Origin: Penicillus capitatus
Taxonomy: Eukaryota; Chlorophyta
Reading direction: 5' to 3'
DNA: 64,000 bases
NCBI GenBank assembly: GCA_965649825.1
Contig: OZ287694.1
Span: 806,001 to 870,000, forward strand
How positions within the stretch are numbered: position 1 is the first letter of the stretch; each line of letters opens with the position of its first letter. Position numbers and translations under genes: made by a program. Shown here in pieces: positions 31,777 through 41,828 of this stretch. The notes under the pieces are model-generated. The model was given only the letters and a program-made list of their open reading frames with translations. It did not search any database and had not been told where the DNA came from.

Positions 31777-32669
31777 ATTTTGACGAGAGATCCGTCTGGG
31801 AACTGCGCTGTGCTGTGTCATGCCTTTCTGTCGTTCGTTGTGTAAGATGTCACCTGATGGTGACGAGGCATTCCATGAACTTCTCTCTCTGCAATTTCTC
31901 ACATTTTACACGGACACTGAGATTCCCTTTTGAAAAAAAGAGATCTGTCTCATATGATCCAGGTGGACGTGCCATACCTATACCATTATTTCCACCAAAG
32001 CCGCCGCCACCACCACCCAGATAACGTTTTTCTCTCCTAAGCAGGCGTTTTAGATAGTTGCATTCTGCATGAACGCATGATCTGTCTTTTTGTGCAACGA
32101 TTGAGGATGGCTGTGCAGTGCCTATCAAAACCCGGCTCTACACGTGGCACGGGCATGCACCATTGTTCTATAACTGTAAACATCCTTCTCGTCGACGTAA
32201 CAGTCGCGAAGCCACAACACCGAACATTACTCGTACGACACAGAACTTCAGCCACCGTTCGTAGAGAACAACAACATTCTGAGCGCTTTTCCTCAGCGTG
32301 CCGTTGTTCTTGTCAGTCTCTCCTTGCTAACATAGCATCCGCACCCAGTGAGGTTACCCTCCGCAACGTACGTCCCACACAAAACAAACCCTCCATGCGC
32401 CTCGTCTGCCTCGTGACCCGCGCCGCTGCATACGAAGCAGCTGGGAAGAGTCGCTTATAACCCTGCTCTTTCTCTGTCGCGTCGTCTACCCGTCTGTCAG
32501 AATATTCTCTATCCAAATCATGCGTATATTCGCTTTTGTCTGCATCTCCTTTTCGCGTTTTGCTCTTGCGGCGGATTTGTTGTCGACTGTCTCTCTGAGT
32601 GACATTACGTGTGTGCGCAGTTGAACGTCTCAACGGGGATAACATTCGACCTCTTGCCTTTGCGACGTC
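31777..32669 (-). other. Poorly understood stretch with a Gly-rich reading frame
   Basis: About 890 bp between the PPR gene and the phosphate transporter. A minus-strand reading at 31850-32128 contains KRLLRREKRYL, then a run of glycines and NGIGMARPPGSYETDLFF, which looks coding (possibly the C-terminal part of a spliceosomal or RNA-binding protein). A reading further upstream (VDEKDVYSYRTMVHARATC) may be another exon. I could not assemble a complete gene or name a family. Confidence 0.3.
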
Positions 32670-34446
32670 ATGTGGGACGATTACGTCTGGATTGTCGTGG
32701 TCGGTGCCTTTTTGGCCTTTTTCACGGCGTACGGAATTGGAGCCAATGATGTCGCCAACGCTTTCGCTACCTCCGTCGGCGCAAAGGCCATTACCATTAC
32801 GCAAGCTGTCTTTATTGCCGGCATCTTCGAATTCGCCGGAGCCGTACTTCTCGGTTCGCAAGTGACGGATACGGTCCGTAAGAAGATCGCAGACCGAGAA
32901 GAGTTCGATGACGATCCCGAAGTCCTCATGTACGGAATGCTTTGCGTTTTGGCAGCGACGGGTATCTGGCTGACCTTGGCTTCATTTTTGGAGCTGCCCG
33001 TCTCAACCACCCATTCCGTCATCGGTGGCATCATTGGCATGGCCCTGGCATTTAAGGGCAGCGATGCTGTTGTCTGGTACGAATTTGACGATTCGAAATC
33101 AGACCTCAATAAATTCAAGGGCGTCGTGCCCGTCATTGCATCGTGGGTGATCAGTCCTTTCTTGTCCGGCTGCTTCGCCGTTATTCTCTTCTTCGGCGTC
33201 CGTTTGTTGATCTTGCGTCAGGCCGATTCCGAAAAAAGGGCATACATGTTCTTCCCGATTCTGGTGGGACTCACTGTCGCCATCAATGTCTACTTCATTG
33301 TCTACAAAGGATTCAGCAGAAAGATCAAACACGATGGCAAAAAGCAAAAACTGAAAGACATCTTGGGCGACTGGGCACATCTCTTGGCATGGGGTGCCGG
33401 TTTTACCTCCGCCTTGATCGTGGGCCTCATTGTCGTGCCATATCTCAAAAAGAAAATCGAAGAACGACGACAGATCCGCCTTCAGAGCGCAAAGGCGGCA
33501 GGAGCAGAAGAAGGCACTGCTCAAAAGGAAGCAGCCGCAACAAATGAAGAAGAGTCTGGTGTTCAGGGCCGATTCAAGAATGTGACATTCTTTGATCACG
33601 ACGTCCATGCCATCATCGATGAAGATCAGACCGTCAATACCATTCACGAAACTAGTGAGAAATTTGATCATGATACAGAGGAGGTCTTCAAGTACCTCCA
33701 AGTTTTTACCGCCATGTGCGATTCCTTTGCACATGGTGCCAACGATGTAGCGAACTCGATTGGACCCTTTGCGTCGATCTACATGATTTACAGAAAAGAA
33801 GTGGCAAACAGTAAAGCAACGGTCCCTGAGTGGATCCTGGTTTTGGGTGGAGCTGGTATTGTGCTGGGATTGGCAACATATGGATACAACATTATCCGTG
33901 CCATCGGTGTCAAGCTTATCAAAGTGACAGCCTCTCGCGGATTCTCCATCGAATTGGGAGCCGCGATTGTCATCATTTTGGGATCTCAATACGGTAAGCC
34001 TGTGTACCCCCTGTCCTCACGCGCCTTCATTCTCCTGTTCAGGTATTCCTCTGTCGACGACACACTGTCAAGTTGGGGCGACTGTGGGTGTTGGGTTGCT
34101 GGAGGGCAAGAATGGTGTGAATCTTATGTTGCTGCTAAAAGTGATTGGCGGCTGGATCATCACTCTGATCATTGTCGGTGGCACCTCTGCCATGTTCTTT
34201 GCTCAAGGAGCCTATGCGCCATCCATTGTGAACTTGAGAACAATCAATCGCTTCGAACGGGGTCTTGTCGATATCTCCGCAACGTTGGGTGAGAGAATGG
34301 GAATGGAAACTGATGCTGAAGTCGCAGCGCGGAACAATGAGTTCTTGGAGGATAAGAACGACGACAGTCGTAGCCAGATCCGCTACACTCTTGATCTTTT
34401 GAACAACTACACCGCAATCTGTTCGGCATGCGACGGTCGTAACTGA
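32670..34446 (+). CDS. PiT-family inorganic phosphate transporter
   Basis: Sodium- or proton-coupled phosphate transporter of the PiT (SLC20) family, 575 residues. Two exons: 32670-33993 and 34043-34446. Both inverted PD001131 signatures are present: GANDVANAFATSVGAKAI in the N-terminal half and HGANDVANSIGPFASIY in the C-terminal half. Both conserved loops are also there: LPVSTTHSVIGGIIGMAL and, spanning the intron, GIPLSTTHCQVGATVGVGLL. A large hydrophilic loop (about residues 270-340) separates the halves. It ends with a soluble tail of about 60 residues. Likely plasma membrane. No leader peptide; ATG at 32670 begins directly before the first helix. Confidence 0.93.
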
Positions 34447-34920
34447 GGAGTGTGCCTTTGTGCTGCAAATTCTGAGAGTGTTTTTTACGTTACCGAAAAA
34501 AATCAGACTCTAGTTTTATCCTTCTGTGCTGTCTATACTTTTGGATCCGCACCAAAAATTCCGTTCGCATCCTCAAAACATTGCAGGAGGCTCCGCTTTG
34601 ACGGTATGAATGTTTTTATGGTATGGACTCTGTGCCGGCTCGATGAACGTAATCTGAATCATATTGCCACACAACAACGACACAACAGCACGAACATCAC
34701 TCATCCATTTGCGTTGGATCTATGTTATGCGTCCTAAATCTTGCTGCTCGTCATTTTGCAGTCGTGATGTGTGATATCGGGTGTCAATAAGGGACAATTG
34801 ATCGGAATTCATTGACAAAGAGCATGGCACCTTGTATATCGATGACGATGTTAAGGACAATCATCAGTTTGATTAGAAATCTGCCATCCTCGAATAACGG
34901 CGTCAAAAGAAGACATCACT
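34447..34920. other. Convergent intergenic stretch
   Basis: About 470 bp between the stop codons of the phosphate transporter and TSPO genes. I see no gene. It presumably holds the two 3' UTRs; there is an A-rich segment near 34496-34503 but no clear polyadenylation signal. Confidence 0.4.
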
Positions 34921-35770
34921 TCAACGATCCTTCTGTTCTCCTCCTTGCTTCGCCGAGCTTTCACCAGCTGTACCCTTCTTTTTTCCTTTCTGCTGAAAAA
35001 GTGTGAGCACAAAAAGAGTGAGATAGAGGAATGTACTGGAGGATTGTCGGAGGCAATCTTGGCGGTCAGTGCAGTAGCATAGAGAGACCATGCCATGTAA
35101 GGCACCAGCAGAGAACCGGCAGTCTTGTTCTCTTTGAAGAAAGAGGCGATCGTCGCAGCCAAGACGACATCCAACACTAAAACGCACAGCTATCGCTCTC
35201 GCTTGAGATCGAAGAGGTCATCCGACCGGCAATGTCGATCAAAGCTAGCTTTAACATGCGGGCTCCGAAAAAGAGCGGGCTCCATAGGGAGTTGAGCACC
35301 AACTGGCTTGCGTAGAGGGACAATGGCTTCTTCTGAACAGCAAAACCTAATCTCACACGTCAGCGCATTCTCACTCTTTAGACTCAGGTTACCTCCTTTT
35401 TGCCAGACGAGCCACGAAGCTGTGCCCATGCAGCCGTAGAGAACCGTCCATACTGGCCCAAATATCCAATCCTGTATATAAGTCTCCGTTTCCATACAAT
35501 CGGTTTGCGCAAAAGTCGATCTTACAGGAGGGGTCCATTTCGGTTTCTTTAGCTTTTTGTACCTAAGATGGAAGGGGTCAGGGAAAAGGATGCGTGTAGA
35601 TGCGAGAAGCCTTACCAGGCCTGGACACTGCCCCTGTTGAGGTAAGCAACAAGCGAACCTTGCACAAGTGGCACTCCAATGGCGATGACCTGTCAACCAA
35701 GCCCAAGGTCCAGCTCCGCGACGGCGACGTGTCCGGAACGGCGTCTTACGAGAGATAGATTCTGACCCAT
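34921..35770 (-). CDS. TSPO: TSPO / tryptophan-rich sensory protein, copy 1
   Basis: Five-helix membrane protein binding porphyrins and sterols, in mitochondrial or ER/Golgi membranes. Exon 1 codes only MGQNLSL (35770-35750). After splicing: VIAIGVPLVQGSLVAYLNRG, WYKKLKKPKWTPP, DWIFGPVWTVLYGCMGTASW, LYASQLVLNSLWSPLFF, then LLVPYMAWSLYATAL. The family KPxWxPP and WxxLYxxMG motifs are all present. Five introns of about 46-55 nt; the last contains two successive motifs (CTCACTCTTTTT and CTCACACTTTTT) before CAG. The C-terminus is a Lys-rich tail (KGKKKGTAGESSAK). A diverged paralogue lies directly upstream. Confidence 0.85.
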
Positions 35771-36228
35771 GGGTCTCGCCAGCGACACGCTTGGTAAGGA
35801 TGTGAGACAAACCGTATATGCATCGTATATAAATGATGATGCCGAAGATTGCAGAAAGAGTGAGAACTGAACGATGGTCGCAATATGTCGAACCATCATT
35901 AAAAGGAACGTCTCTTCAACAGGAACCATCACGACTGCCAAAAAATCGCTAGCAACGTACGAGAAGAGGCATGATGTTCACTCTTTTCTGCTAAGGGTAT
36001 GCAAAGTCGGCATCTCGTCGGGCTGCTTCATCATTTGTGTGACCGATGTACTTAGAGACTTCATCATGGTATCCACCGGTGGCATAGTGTGCCGGGGTCA
36101 GGGAAGGACATCAATTCTGGATCGGACACGCATCTCACAAGAGCAACAACAGTCGGCGTCTGTCAGGAAGAGCTGTCGTCAGTTGCCTTCTGCACGACGC
36201 ATCAATAGAAAAGCATTTTCATTCTATG
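35771..36228. other. Spacer between the two TSPO genes
   Basis: About 460 bp upstream of TSPO copy 1 and downstream of copy 2, which lie in tandem. No gene seen. It should contain the copy 1 promoter; TATAAATG lies at about 35827 on the plus strand (minus sense CATTTATA). Confidence 0.35.
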
Positions 36229-36944
36229 CCGATCATTTCATTGCACAGCGTCTCGGCCATCGATGCAGTGCAGAAGTAGGCGTAGGCCACGTAGGCTGAA
36301 GAGAGATCCGTTCCCTTCTACCCTCTGCAAAAATACAGTAACTGCTACTGTTGCCAAGACACCAGTATTGTACCCAAGGTCACACTTTTTGGATTCATTC
36401 TAGCAGGAGATCTCACGGAGTATCTGATAAAGCAGGGCCAGTCTTGTTTGTGTATGAAGTAGAACGATGGATAGTAAAGAAGATCCAAGTACAGCTGCGC
36501 ACCATACGCGATCATTGGCCTATTTGGTTTGTCGAATCCCTGTTTTCGCATTTCAAGTGTACGAAGATGCACCTAAAGAGTGATCTCTTTATGTGAATCG
36601 TCCATAAAGCTGTGCCCAGAGACACATAAAAGGCGATGTCTATCCGACTGAAGAAAGCTACAGACTGATGGCCATCCAATCGGCATCAAGGGAGAAAATG
36701 AGATTACAAGAAGTGCCCATTTTGGCTTCTTGAGGCCTTCTTACCATAACGATTATCATAAGTGTGAGGCACATACGATATATCTACGATGATCAGTGCA
36801 CCGTTGGTCAATCTTCTTGCCGTGTACGATGTTCGCGACTGTCAACTTGATCAAGGGGGCGCTAACGCACACTGCCCCAAAAGCCCGACATTGAGCGTCG
36901 GATCGTTTAGGTGCGAGCGGCACAAGGAAAAGCCCTCGACCCAT
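36229..36944 (-). CDS. Diverged TSPO paralogue (copy 2)
   Basis: Tandem neighbour of TSPO copy 1. Exons read 36944-36821, 36739-36708 and from 36664 on. The first intron has a GC donor (GCAAG) and joins IVHE to GLKKPKWALL in correct phase. Aligned with copy 1: MGRGLFL (MGQNLSL), SAPLIKLTVANIV (GVPLVQGSLVAYL), KKPKWALL (KKPKWTPP), FYVSLGTALW (LYGCMGTASW), YGAQLYLDLLYYPSFYFI (YASQLVLNSLWSPLFF) and AYVAYAYFCTASMAETL (VPYMAWSLYATALTAKI). The PP pair and most ligand-lining tryptophans are replaced, so the ligand may differ. The splice between RCIF and GFDKP would need a 23-nt intron and remains unresolved. Confidence 0.6.
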
Positions 36945-37387
36945 GACGCCACAAAAAAGAATAACATGAGGTATAGAGCTATGTGTAAATGGAAGTCTAG
37001 GCGCACGTCTATCACTCTCGACCGCGTTCCGCTCTTCTATCCGTCCAGCGATCGAGATCGTCGCGGCCAAAGATCACGAAAAGACGTCCCATCGCCGTCA
37101 TCCCAATAATTGAATAGAATGTCATGGATTTGACAGAGGTAGAATACGAATCGGCCAAATGTATGACAAGAAATCGAGAATCCATGAATCTGTTGCACAA
37201 GGAATCGCAAAGGGTCTACGCATCAACCACACTTGCATAGATCTGTTCTTCTCTGTAAGAATACTGACGGATCGTTCACACATCCAACACACAAATAAAC
37301 AATCCCTCTCATTGCTGCATGCATTCTAAGGCATCGTAACAACCAAGAATGTACAGCTCCATCCATACCAATCACCAGCACGCCACT
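36945..37387. other. Intergenic stretch upstream of TSPO copy 2
   Basis: About 440 bp. A minus-strand reading (MDSRFLVIHLADSYSTSVKS) exists at 37012-37200 but has no support from neighbours or family. Probably the TSPO copy 2 promoter and the sigma-factor 3' UTR. Confidence 0.35.
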
Positions 37388-38961
37388 TTATGTTTGCAGC
37401 AGACCTTCATCGGCCAGTACATTTTTCCAGATGTGCTTTATCTTGCGCTTTGCTCTGAGTTCAATCTGACGAATCCGTTCCGGCGTCAGGCCGAAGACCT
37501 TTCCAACAGAGAGCAGTGTCTTTGGCCGTCGATAATGCAGTTCTTCCAGTCCGTAACGCATCGTCAAAACTTGACGTTCTTGCGGATCCAGTAAGCTCAG
37601 GGCAACATCGAGATACTCCCGAATGCGTTGCTGTTTCAGAAACTCCATCGGATCGCTCTTCTCGTCTTCAATTCGATCGACGAGCGCATCACCTTCCTCG
37701 CCACTCTTATTTAAACGTTTCTTTGTTCTCTCCAATGACACAGTCCGTACGTATTTTAAGTGTTTGCGGACTTTTGTGACAGTCATTTTCGCTTCTTTGG
37801 CAATGGCTTCGAATTCTTCATCGGTGGCGGGTTTGGGGATAGAGAGCGTGTACATGGCCCGTCTGATTTTGGAGACGGTGTACTTGGCATAAGGCGTTAT
37901 GACAAATGCCGTAGATTCGCGTGTCAGGCAGTCGGTCATCACACGTCGAAGACGTGGATAAGCATACGATACGAAACGGTACCCGCGTGCGGGATCGAAT
38001 CCCATAACAGCTTTTGGCAAACCCTTCGGCCCCAATCCTTCGATGATTAAATCTCCGCGATGCTGCTTCGCGAACGAACCCTTGAACAAACTAACAGAAA
38101 CCGCAGTTCGGTCAGCACTTTGCCAGAGATGACGCACCGAGCAGTGTAATAGACGAAGCCAGTGTTGTACTGGACCATCATGCGTTTGGCATCTTCTCCC
38201 TTGTTCAGAGTCTGTCTGACCTCCTCTGGCATTCAGAATTCAGATGCGGCGAGATGCGATGGCGGAGAGAGACCTAGTTCTTGTTCGGCGGCCTTGGCAA
38301 TCGTTTCGATCGTTGGCGTCGTCCCCGTCTGCTCTCGAATCTTGTCCCGCAGCTTCATCAGAGGCACTGCTCGTTGAACGATGGTGCTCAGAAAGTATTC
38401 TTGCTTCCTCGTCAGCAGTGGCGCCTTGGCAAACCTTTGTCCCTCTCTATACATTCATAGACAGTATGGCATCACACTTCTCACACAATGCGAAATTTCC
38501 TACTTCGGCATGTTTAACAATCTCATTTGTAAACGCAGCGCTTCCAGCATTGACTGCTCGAGGTGCTCCGACCCCAGCGCTGGGTGCGGCGCAAATTCGT
38601 CTTCGTCGGGTGATTCCTTAAGCAGTTCCAAGAGTTCCGGCGGGTACAGCGGCTTTTGACTTCTCTTCGTATATCGTCGATGCTTTCGTTGCCCAACCAC
38701 TGTTTCTTGCTGCAAGGCAGATGTCTCATCATATTCCATCGAAGAAAAGAGTTTTAATCTGCCGCTTTCCGACCGCTGCCACGGCTCATGCAAATTCTCA
38801 CTCTCTCCCGATGTCACATCTGCCATTCCATATGCGGATTAGATCCCATCGATGATACTATGTGCATGACCTGAATCCGCTTCCACTGTGAGGGAGTCTT
38901 TAGAGTAGGGATCTGCCCGGGGATCCGTTATGTCGTCGAAGGTAGCCATCTGTCGTTTCAT
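37388..38961 (-). CDS. Plastid RNA polymerase sigma-70 factor
   Basis: Nuclear-encoded sigma factor for the plastid-encoded bacterial-type RNA polymerase. From the N-terminus: a hydrophilic leader, YREGQRFAKAPLLTRKQEYF (region 1.2-like), AKRMMVQYNTGFVYYTAR then, after an intron, LFKGSFAKQHRGDLIIEGLG (region 2.1-2.2), GFDPARGYRFVSYAYPRLRR (regions 2.3-2.4, -10 recognition), region 3, DPQERQVLTMRYGLEE (region 4.1) and VFGLTPERIRQIELRAKRKI (region 4.2 helix-turn-helix, -35 recognition). The start at 38961 (MKRQMATFDD) follows from frame; a longer leader in upstream exons is possible because a transit peptide is not obvious. Divergent from the plastid uL3 gene, 280 bp apart. Confidence 0.85.
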
Positions 38962-39241
38962 CACTGCATAAATAGCATCGCGAGGTACACGTTTACCTGT
39001 CCTTCGAGGGCATCTAAATGCAAAGCGGTGTGGCGCCGCAGACCGTTGCGACGTGGCAGGGACGCGATTCTTGACGTCCACAGTTTCCCTTGCACGAGCG
39101 GCACGGCACTGGGTCGCACGTGCGTTGCTGAAACGCGCACTTGATACTGTGACGTCATCTTTACCATCAGATCACGCACGGGCGTGGACGGACACATGGA
39201 AGGCATTCGGTCACGTCACATCATCGAAACTCTCCAACACG

Positions 39242-40092
39242 ATGTTGGCGTCGAGTGTTTCGCGTTCAGGCGTCGTTGCCGGACATCGACGCGGGTCGCT
39301 CTGCTCGGCGTTGCGCACTCCGAAGCTATTGGGAAGCTGCGAACGATGTTCTCTCTCGATCACTGCTCGGAGTTACGAAGCTGGGATCGGGATGTTTGGC
39401 ACCAAGTGTGGCATGCGACCCTTTTACACGGAAGACGGCAGCTGCTACGGCGTCACCGTTATCGGATTCGACGAAGGAAACATCGTGGCCCAGGTTAAAA
39501 CGCAAGAGTCGGATGGGTACGATGCCGTGCAAATCGGCTACCAAGTGGCCAAAGAAAAGAAAGTTAAAAAACCTGTCCGCGGTCATCTTACCAAATACAA
39601 CTGCCCTCCCATGCGCCGCCTACGCGAATTTAAAGTGAGAACTGGCAATGAGGTCCTGACGCATGATCAATGTGCCCTCTCGTGTAGCTCAAGGATGCCG
39701 ATGTGGTGAAATCGTATGCATCGGGGCAGCAGTTAAAGGTTGAAGAACTTTTCAAAGTGGGCGATCTGGTGGACGTGGCAGGGATCACGATCGGGAAAGG
39801 CTTTCAGGGAACGATCAAGAGATGGGGTCACAAGAGAGGTCCCATGTCACACGGATCGAAGTCGCATCGAAAACACGGATCGATTTCGTGCGGAAGCGCC
39901 ACGCCTAGTCGGGTGTTTCCTGGGATGAAAATGGCGGGAAACATGGGCAATAAGCGACGGAAGATACGTAAATTGGAGATCATGGAGATTGAACCTGAAG
40001 AGAAATATCTGGTCGTGAAGGGATCCGTTCCTGGAAAGCCTGGAAACGTCTTGGAGATTACACCGGCGAAGATCGTTGGCGTCAATGTGTAA
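39242..40092 (+). CDS. Plastid-type ribosomal protein uL3, nuclear-encoded
   Basis: Two exons, 39242-39652 and 39688-40092, separated by a 35-nt intron, one of the shortest here. A leader of about 50 residues ([20 protein letters not shown]) precedes [20 protein letters not shown]. The body follows the cyanobacterial pattern: [66 protein letters not shown] and [20 protein letters not shown]. uL3 sits near the peptidyl transferase centre. The close fit to plastid and cyanobacterial L3 makes plastid more likely than mitochondrial targeting. It converges on U2A', 86 bp between stops. Confidence 0.85.
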
Positions 40093-40178
40093 TGAGACGA
40101 ACACCAATTTTGAAAGAGTGAGATCTTCGATCACAGAGATTTGTATCTGCAGTGCCTTGTCTACGTGGGGTGATACTC

Positions 40179-41455
40179 TCAGTCAGCGTCCTGCATCTCT
40201 TTGTCGGCATCTTTGGAAGCTTCGGCGACGTCCTGCAACGGGAAGTGTGGTTAGGGTAAATGGTGCGCAGGTGAAACCGTGGATGGAACTTCAGTTTCCT
40301 GCATTTCTGATGGCAAGACGCCACTCTTGAGTGCCGCTTCCAGTTGACGCACCTCCTCTAGTGTCTCTGCAAGAATGAAACAGAAATAGAGTGAGAACAT
40401 AAGAGTGCGTCAGTTGCCTGCATTCTGTATAGCTGCTTTGATCGCGGTGAGTTGCTCAGCAGTCGGAGCATTCTTTTTGGACGACTGGACCTCCGTTTCC
40501 TTCATCTCGATGTCTTTGTCGGGATCGAACTGGTGACTCTCATCCACTTGTTGTCGCTCCTAAAGTGGCAGCCATGATAAAGAGCGACAAAGAGAGTGAG
40601 AAGTGTGTGTCGTGTTGGATTGTTGGTTCCACCCAAGGGTGATAACGCCCCTAACCAGTTACCTTTGCTTTCACCTTTGTGAAATCGAGAACCGTCAGGT
40701 GAGGTAGCAACTGCACCACATACTGCCTAACAGAGCACAAGGTCATCACTCAAACAGATCTCAGATATCGCTACCGGCCATTGAACCCAGTTTTACGCAC
40801 CGGTAGTTGGGAAGCTTTGTCACCGGATTGCCAATAAGACTCAGATGATTCAAGCTCGGCAACATGCTCAACGGATCCAGTGCCTGGAACGACAAGCACA
40901 GGGAGAAGCTACGGTTGTGGATGATGATCACGCCATTCACCTGTAACTGTTCGATCTTGTTGTTCGTCAGAATCAGCATTTCCAGAGACGGCAATGAATC
41001 TACCGTAGCATACAATGCTCGTCCGCATGCGTGAGACGTCACGTCGATACCGTGAAGATGGCGACCTATCCGAGAGATTCGATTGTTGTTCAGCAACAGC
41101 GATTTCAATCGATTCAGTTTCGGGAATCCTTCCAGAAACACGATGGCATTGTCCGAGAAATCGATACTGTCAAACTGATCCTGGCATCCCATACGAGCGC
41201 ACCTCTCGTTTCTGCTTTTTGCGGAAAGGCATCTATCTCACTTCAGTGGCTCCTAGATTTTCGATCTGTCCCAGCTTATTGCCTGCAAGGCCGAAACGGA
41301 ACTTCACGGTTCGGTAGGACAAAAGCCGAACCCCTGAGGCTGATTTCGTACTGCTGGATGCAGTTCATGTACTGAGGACTTTGCAAGATGAGTTCCGGAG
41401 TCAAGCGCCCGGCAATGCGTGGACCGACAGCCGGCGTTGCATTCACCGTCTCCAT
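40179..41455 (-). CDS. U2A': U2 snRNP component A' (U2A'), intact copy
   Basis: Leucine-rich-repeat protein that, with U2B'', binds stem-loop IV of U2 snRNA. Sequence: LTPELILQSPQYMNCIQQYE, then after an intron NKLGQIENLGATE and DQFDSIDFSDNAIVFLEGFP (human LGATLDQFDAIDFSDNEIRK), LKSLLLNNNRISRIG, LEMLILTNNKIEQLQ, LDPLSMLPSLNHLSLIGNPV and LLPHLTVLDFTKVKAK, ending EMQDAD with TGA at 40179. Six or so short introns. The start is not certain: ATG 41455 gives METVNATPAVGP before the conserved part. The promoter is shared with the SMC1 fragment at 41554, 98 bp away. Two pieces of this gene recur in block A. Confidence 0.88.
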
Positions 41456-41553
41456 TGTCCACGACAATAATGCGACGGACGTCCACAATGAGTTCATCCC
41501 GTCATCGACGTCGACGGTCTTTATGTCGCAGCTTTTAGCCAAAGTCGTCCGTC

Positions 41554-41826
41554 ATGACACAGCGAAGTGGTCGCATCCATCTGCTCGAACGGCACAACTT
41601 CGAATTTTATGACGGCGCCGTGAGCATCGGACCTTTCCGCTCGTTCGCTGCGATCGTCGGCCCCAACGGCTCCGGCAAGTCGAATATCATATACGCCATC
41701 AGTTTCATCCTGGGCGTAAAGATGGAACATCTTCGAGGGCGCCTCGAAGATCTCCTTTACGACCGAGGCAAGGCCACGCGATGCGCGGTCAACGAGCTCC
41801 AGTCCTTCGACTTGGCTTTCCCTCTC
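41554..41826 (+). pseudogene. SMC1 5' exon fragment
   Basis: Starts at a good ATG and encodes the SMC ATPase head N-terminus: GRIHLLERHNFEFYDG, GPFRSFAAIVGPNGSGKSNI (Walker A) and YAISFILGVKMEHLRGRLED, most like cohesin SMC1. Similarity ends around codon 76 (RGKATRCA). After that the sequence becomes the antisense strand of the neighbouring unknown gene, and no further SMC exons follow although introns here are only about 50 nt. So the gene is cut off. It is head-to-head with U2A'. Confidence 0.7.
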
Positions 41827-41828
41827 AG

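Noticed and set aside
32313-33989. Minus-strand open frames opposite and upstream of the phosphate transporter
   Set aside because: Mirror frames of PiT; low-complexity Arg/Asp/Ser content and no recognisable domain.
37012-37200. Possible small membrane protein on the minus strand
   Set aside because: No neighbour exon, family or composition support; it lies in the likely promoter of TSPO copy 2.
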